NCBI GenBank assembly: GCA_013329495.1 | Contig: DUKC01000149.1 | Span: forward strand, 1-5,037 | Origin: Thermoplasmata archaeon | Lineage (GTDB): Archaea > Thermoplasmatota > E2 > UBA9212 | Direction: 5' to 3' | DNA: 5,037 nucleotides | Shown: in pieces, positions 5,010 to 5,037 of the stretch | Layout: each line of letters opens with the position of its first letter | Numbering within the stretch: the stretch's first letter is position 1 | Program-made: the position numbers and the translations under genes | The notes under the pieces: generated by a model | Databases searched by the model: none | What the model was told of the DNA's origin: nothing | Seen by the model: the letters and a program-made list of their open reading frames with translations, nothing else

Positions 5010-5037
5010 AGTCAGTGACTTCCTCCCACAACTAAAG
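5010..5037 (-). mobile_element. Possible right end of an IS200/IS605-type (tnpB-bearing) element, cut by window edge
   Basis: Read on the minus strand from the edge, the sequence is CTTTAG, then TTGTGGG, then AGGAAGTCAC. In IS200/IS605-family elements of archaea and bacteria, tnpB is often followed by a hairpin with a TTTAG-like loop, a GTGGG-type right arm and then AGGAAGTCAC or a close variant. Here the loop and right arm would be visible and the left arm (expected CCCACAA-like) would lie outside. The element body and any tnpB would extend to the right on the minus strand. This rests on a remembered pattern of about 20 bases; no transposase codons are visible. Confidence 0.4.

Noticed and set aside
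1..5037. CRISPR array, rRNA or complete tRNA
   Set aside because: No regularly spaced repeats, rRNA-like sequence or full cloverleaf were seen on either strand.

Overview
The window is 5,037 bases of moderately AT-rich DNA, most likely from an archaeon. Candidate TATA boxes lie upstream of several genes, runs of T follow one gene without a clear hairpin, and the proteins are of types common in archaeal genomes. Strong Shine-Dalgarno sites (GGAGG type) precede four of the five genes. The lineage cannot be fixed from this sequence; an uncultivated archaeal group such as Bathyarchaeia is a guess, and a bacterium is not excluded.

Layout, left to right. (1) Positions 1-472, minus strand: the N-terminal 157 residues of a DUF89/ARMT1-like metal-dependent phosphatase, cut by the window edge just inside its conserved Gly-Asp-Asn motif. 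(2) Positions 473-715: a divergent promoter region with a pair of 10-base direct repeats spaced 21 bases apart. (3) Positions 716-1282, plus strand: an unrecognised soluble protein of 188 residues. (4) Positions 1283-1380: a convergent gap with T-rich terminator-like tracts. (5) Positions 1381-2121, minus strand: a haloacid dehalogenase type II-like HAD hydrolase, complete in every motif but interrupted by one in-frame TGA. (6) Positions 2219-3115, minus strand: an ADP-ribosylglycohydrolase-family protein with a complete metal site. (7) Positions 3232-4818, minus strand: Nnr, the bifunctional NAD(P)HX epimerase/dehydratase. (8) Positions 4819-5037: the nnr promoter region, a U-rich terminator-like tract for a minus-strand gene beyond the edge, and at the extreme right what looks like the right end of an IS200/IS605-type element.

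The order nnr, ADP-ribosylglycohydrolase, HAD hydrolase on one strand, with gaps of about 100 bases, could be one transcription unit or a loose cluster. Nnr repairs hydrated NADH/NADPH, ADP-ribosylglycohydrolases remove ADP-ribose made from NAD, and DUF89 and HAD proteins are both phosphatase families linked to removal of damaged metabolites. A common theme of NAD and metabolite housekeeping is therefore plausible, but it is an inference from families and proximity only. The most notable individual observations are the single nonsense codon in the HAD gene and the possible transposon end with its potential guide-RNA context.
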